Source: an uncultured Lachnospiraceae bacterium
GTDB lineage: Bacteria; Bacillota; Clostridia; Lachnospirales; Lachnospiraceae
DNA length: 44,212 nucleotides
Assembly (NCBI GenBank): GCA_946182825.1
Contig: CAMGZH010000022.1
Span: 1 to 44,212, forward strand
Direction: 5' to 3'
The notes under the pieces were generated by a model, which worked only from the letters and a program-made list of their open reading frames with translations, was not told the origin of the DNA and ran no database searches. Below, in pieces: positions 43,218-44,212 of the stretch. A program made the translations under genes and the position numbers. Within the stretch, counting starts at the first letter, position 1. Each line of letters opens with the position of its first letter.

Positions 43218-43742
43218 TCAGATGCGATATACATAATGTTCTTTCCGTGGCGCTGCTGCCTTTGCCGGCTCCGCCGCATATCCCAATGCGCAATGACCGA
43301 TTCCTTCGTACTCCCCTTCAATCCCGAGTTTCTGAAGAATTTCCCTTCCGAAGTCAGATGCAAACTCTTCCTTTGCCCGATGGATCCAGATATTTCCCAG
43401 CCCCAGACTCTGGGCTGCATTCATAAGATTTCCCATAACAAGAGATCCGTCATATACATGAGTCGGCACATCTTTCTGCGCCAGAACGATCAGTATGACC
43501 GGCGCACCATAGAACGGATCAAAACCTTCATCCCATCCGCCGATCTTCCGGTTTTCTTCCGATATCCTGTCCCGCAACTCCTTATCTGTAACTGCAATAA
43601 TAATCGGGCTCTGCCGTCCTTTCCCTGTGGCCGCATAGGTTCCCGCCTCAAGAACCGCCGCCAGTTCTTCTTCCTTTATCATATCCGGCTTGAACTTCCG
43701 GCAGCTTCTTCTTTCCTTTAATACAGTTAATGTCTCATTCAT
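43218..43742 (-). CDS. nitroreductase-family FMN enzyme
   Basis: This protein of about 174 aa has the nitroreductase start LTVLKERRSCRKFKPDMI (basic FMN-phosphate contacts), the mid motif AATGKGRQSPIIIAV, the DGSLVMGNLMNAAQSLGLGNIWI helix that packs the dimer, and the ending GHCALGYAAEP. These enzymes use NAD(P)H to reduce nitro groups, quinones or enones. The start at 43742 is supported by AAGGGAG 6-8 nt upstream. An 11-codon longer form (to 43775) is less likely. It may form an operon with the MFS exporter, a pairing that would suit detoxification. Confidence 0.9.
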   Translation of the reverse strand: MNETLTVLKERRSCRKFKPDMIKEEELAAVLEAGTYAATGKGRQSPIIIAVTDKELRDRISEENRKIGGWDEGFDPFYGAPVILIVLAQKDVPTHVYDGSLVMGNLMNAAQSLGLGNIWIHRAKEEFASDFGREILQKLGIEGEYEGIGHCALGYAAEPAKAAAPRKEHYVYRI

Positions 43743-44212
43743 GCGTTTTCTCCCTTCACAGCTGTTATCATCCAAATATCAATATTACAAGATTCTGATT
43801 GAAGTTATCCGAATTAACAAAGCTCTCAAACCCCAAATGCTTTTTGTGGGTTCTCACCGAGCTTATACACATTGCAAGTGTCATTAATTCACAATTCAAT
43901 GATACACTGTGTCTCATCAATAATCCAGCAGTCTTCGTTATCATACTTCCCAGAAAATCGAGGTTCCCTCATAAAAACTGATATAAAAATAAGCGGTTCT
44001 ATGACCGCCTACGCTCGATTCCAGCCACAACGCTCCCACAATCCGTTTCTACCGGACGGATTGAATGCGCAGAATATGTCATTTCATCATCATATAACTA
44101 CAAAAACCCATCTTGCTTTTAACAAGACGGGTTTTGTTAAATTCCACTAGTAAAGCGGTGGGATATCTATTTAATGTTCTTCTCTGAATTTTATCACTTC
44201 ATTTTCAGAGAG
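43743..44212. other. right-edge non-coding region with several small hairpins
   Basis: I find no convincing gene in these 470 bases. Small inverted repeats occur at GCGGT/ACCGC (43993-44008), AATCCGT/ACGGATT (44040-44062), the terminator at 44103-44135, CCAC/GTGG (44144-44161) and TCTCTGAA/TTCAGAGA (44181-44211). The density of hairpins resembles the end of an insertion sequence or the leader/trailer of a structured RNA lying mostly outside the window. Confidence 0.5.
44102..44135 (-). terminator. probable terminator of a gene beyond the right edge
   Basis: AAAACCCATCTTG (44103-44115) can pair with CAAGACGGGTTTT (44123-44135). The single A-C mismatch on the plus strand becomes a G-U pair on the minus-strand transcript, so the structure favours minus-strand use, and it is followed by T residues there. 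No gene for it is visible in the window. Confidence 0.55.

Overview
The window looks like a chromosomal segment of a Gram-positive, low-to-moderate G+C Firmicute, most likely a Clostridia/Lachnospiraceae-type gut anaerobe. This rests on strong AGGAGG ribosome-binding sites, sigma-A-like promoters, SbcC/SbcD, LicD, a SpoIIE-type phosphatase, RsbV/RsbW-like proteins and Gram-positive type IV secretion (T4SS) homologues. Base composition was not computed and no species is claimed.

Left flank (1-10 kb). tRNA-Gly (cut by the window edge) and tRNA-Pro sit behind a perfect consensus promoter. They are followed by an OmpR-family two-component system, a LicD-type phosphotransferase on the plus strand, a PUA-domain rRNA methyltransferase, ThiD, and the SbcC/SbcD nuclease complex. 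These look like ordinary core genes.

Central locus (10.1-39.8 kb). Seventeen genes lie on the minus strand with short gaps or near-overlaps, between a sigma-A-like promoter at 39779-39807 and a strong terminator at 10064-10097. In transcription order they are: VirB3-VirB4 fusion ATPase; STAS anti-anti-sigma protein; ECF sigma factor; small charged protein; VirB2-like pilin; 625-aa secreted protein; VirD4 coupling ATPase; 353-aa surface protein; VirB6-like channel protein with a proline-rich repeat tail; 1660-aa secreted protein; 320-aa membrane protein; 194-aa unknown; RsbW-like kinase; about 1247-aa soluble charged protein; 481-aa Ig-like secreted protein; DUF2156 protein; and a SpoIIE phosphatase fused to an EamA-like 10-TM module plus a Cache-type sensor. 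No relaxase, integrase, replication gene or recognisable origin of transfer is present. The locus reads as a dedicated T4SS-like machine that may move protein rather than DNA, dressed with very large surface proteins and encoding a complete partner-switching circuit (phosphatase, STAS, kinase) plus a sigma factor. This is the main candidate for an undescribed system.

Right flank (39.8-44.2 kb). A run of strong RNA hairpins and a terminator follow a DUF6033-like protein gene. Next come an iron-sulfur/FMN flavoprotein, an MFS exporter and a nitroreductase, and then about 470 bp of non-coding sequence with several hairpins that may belong to an element just outside the window.
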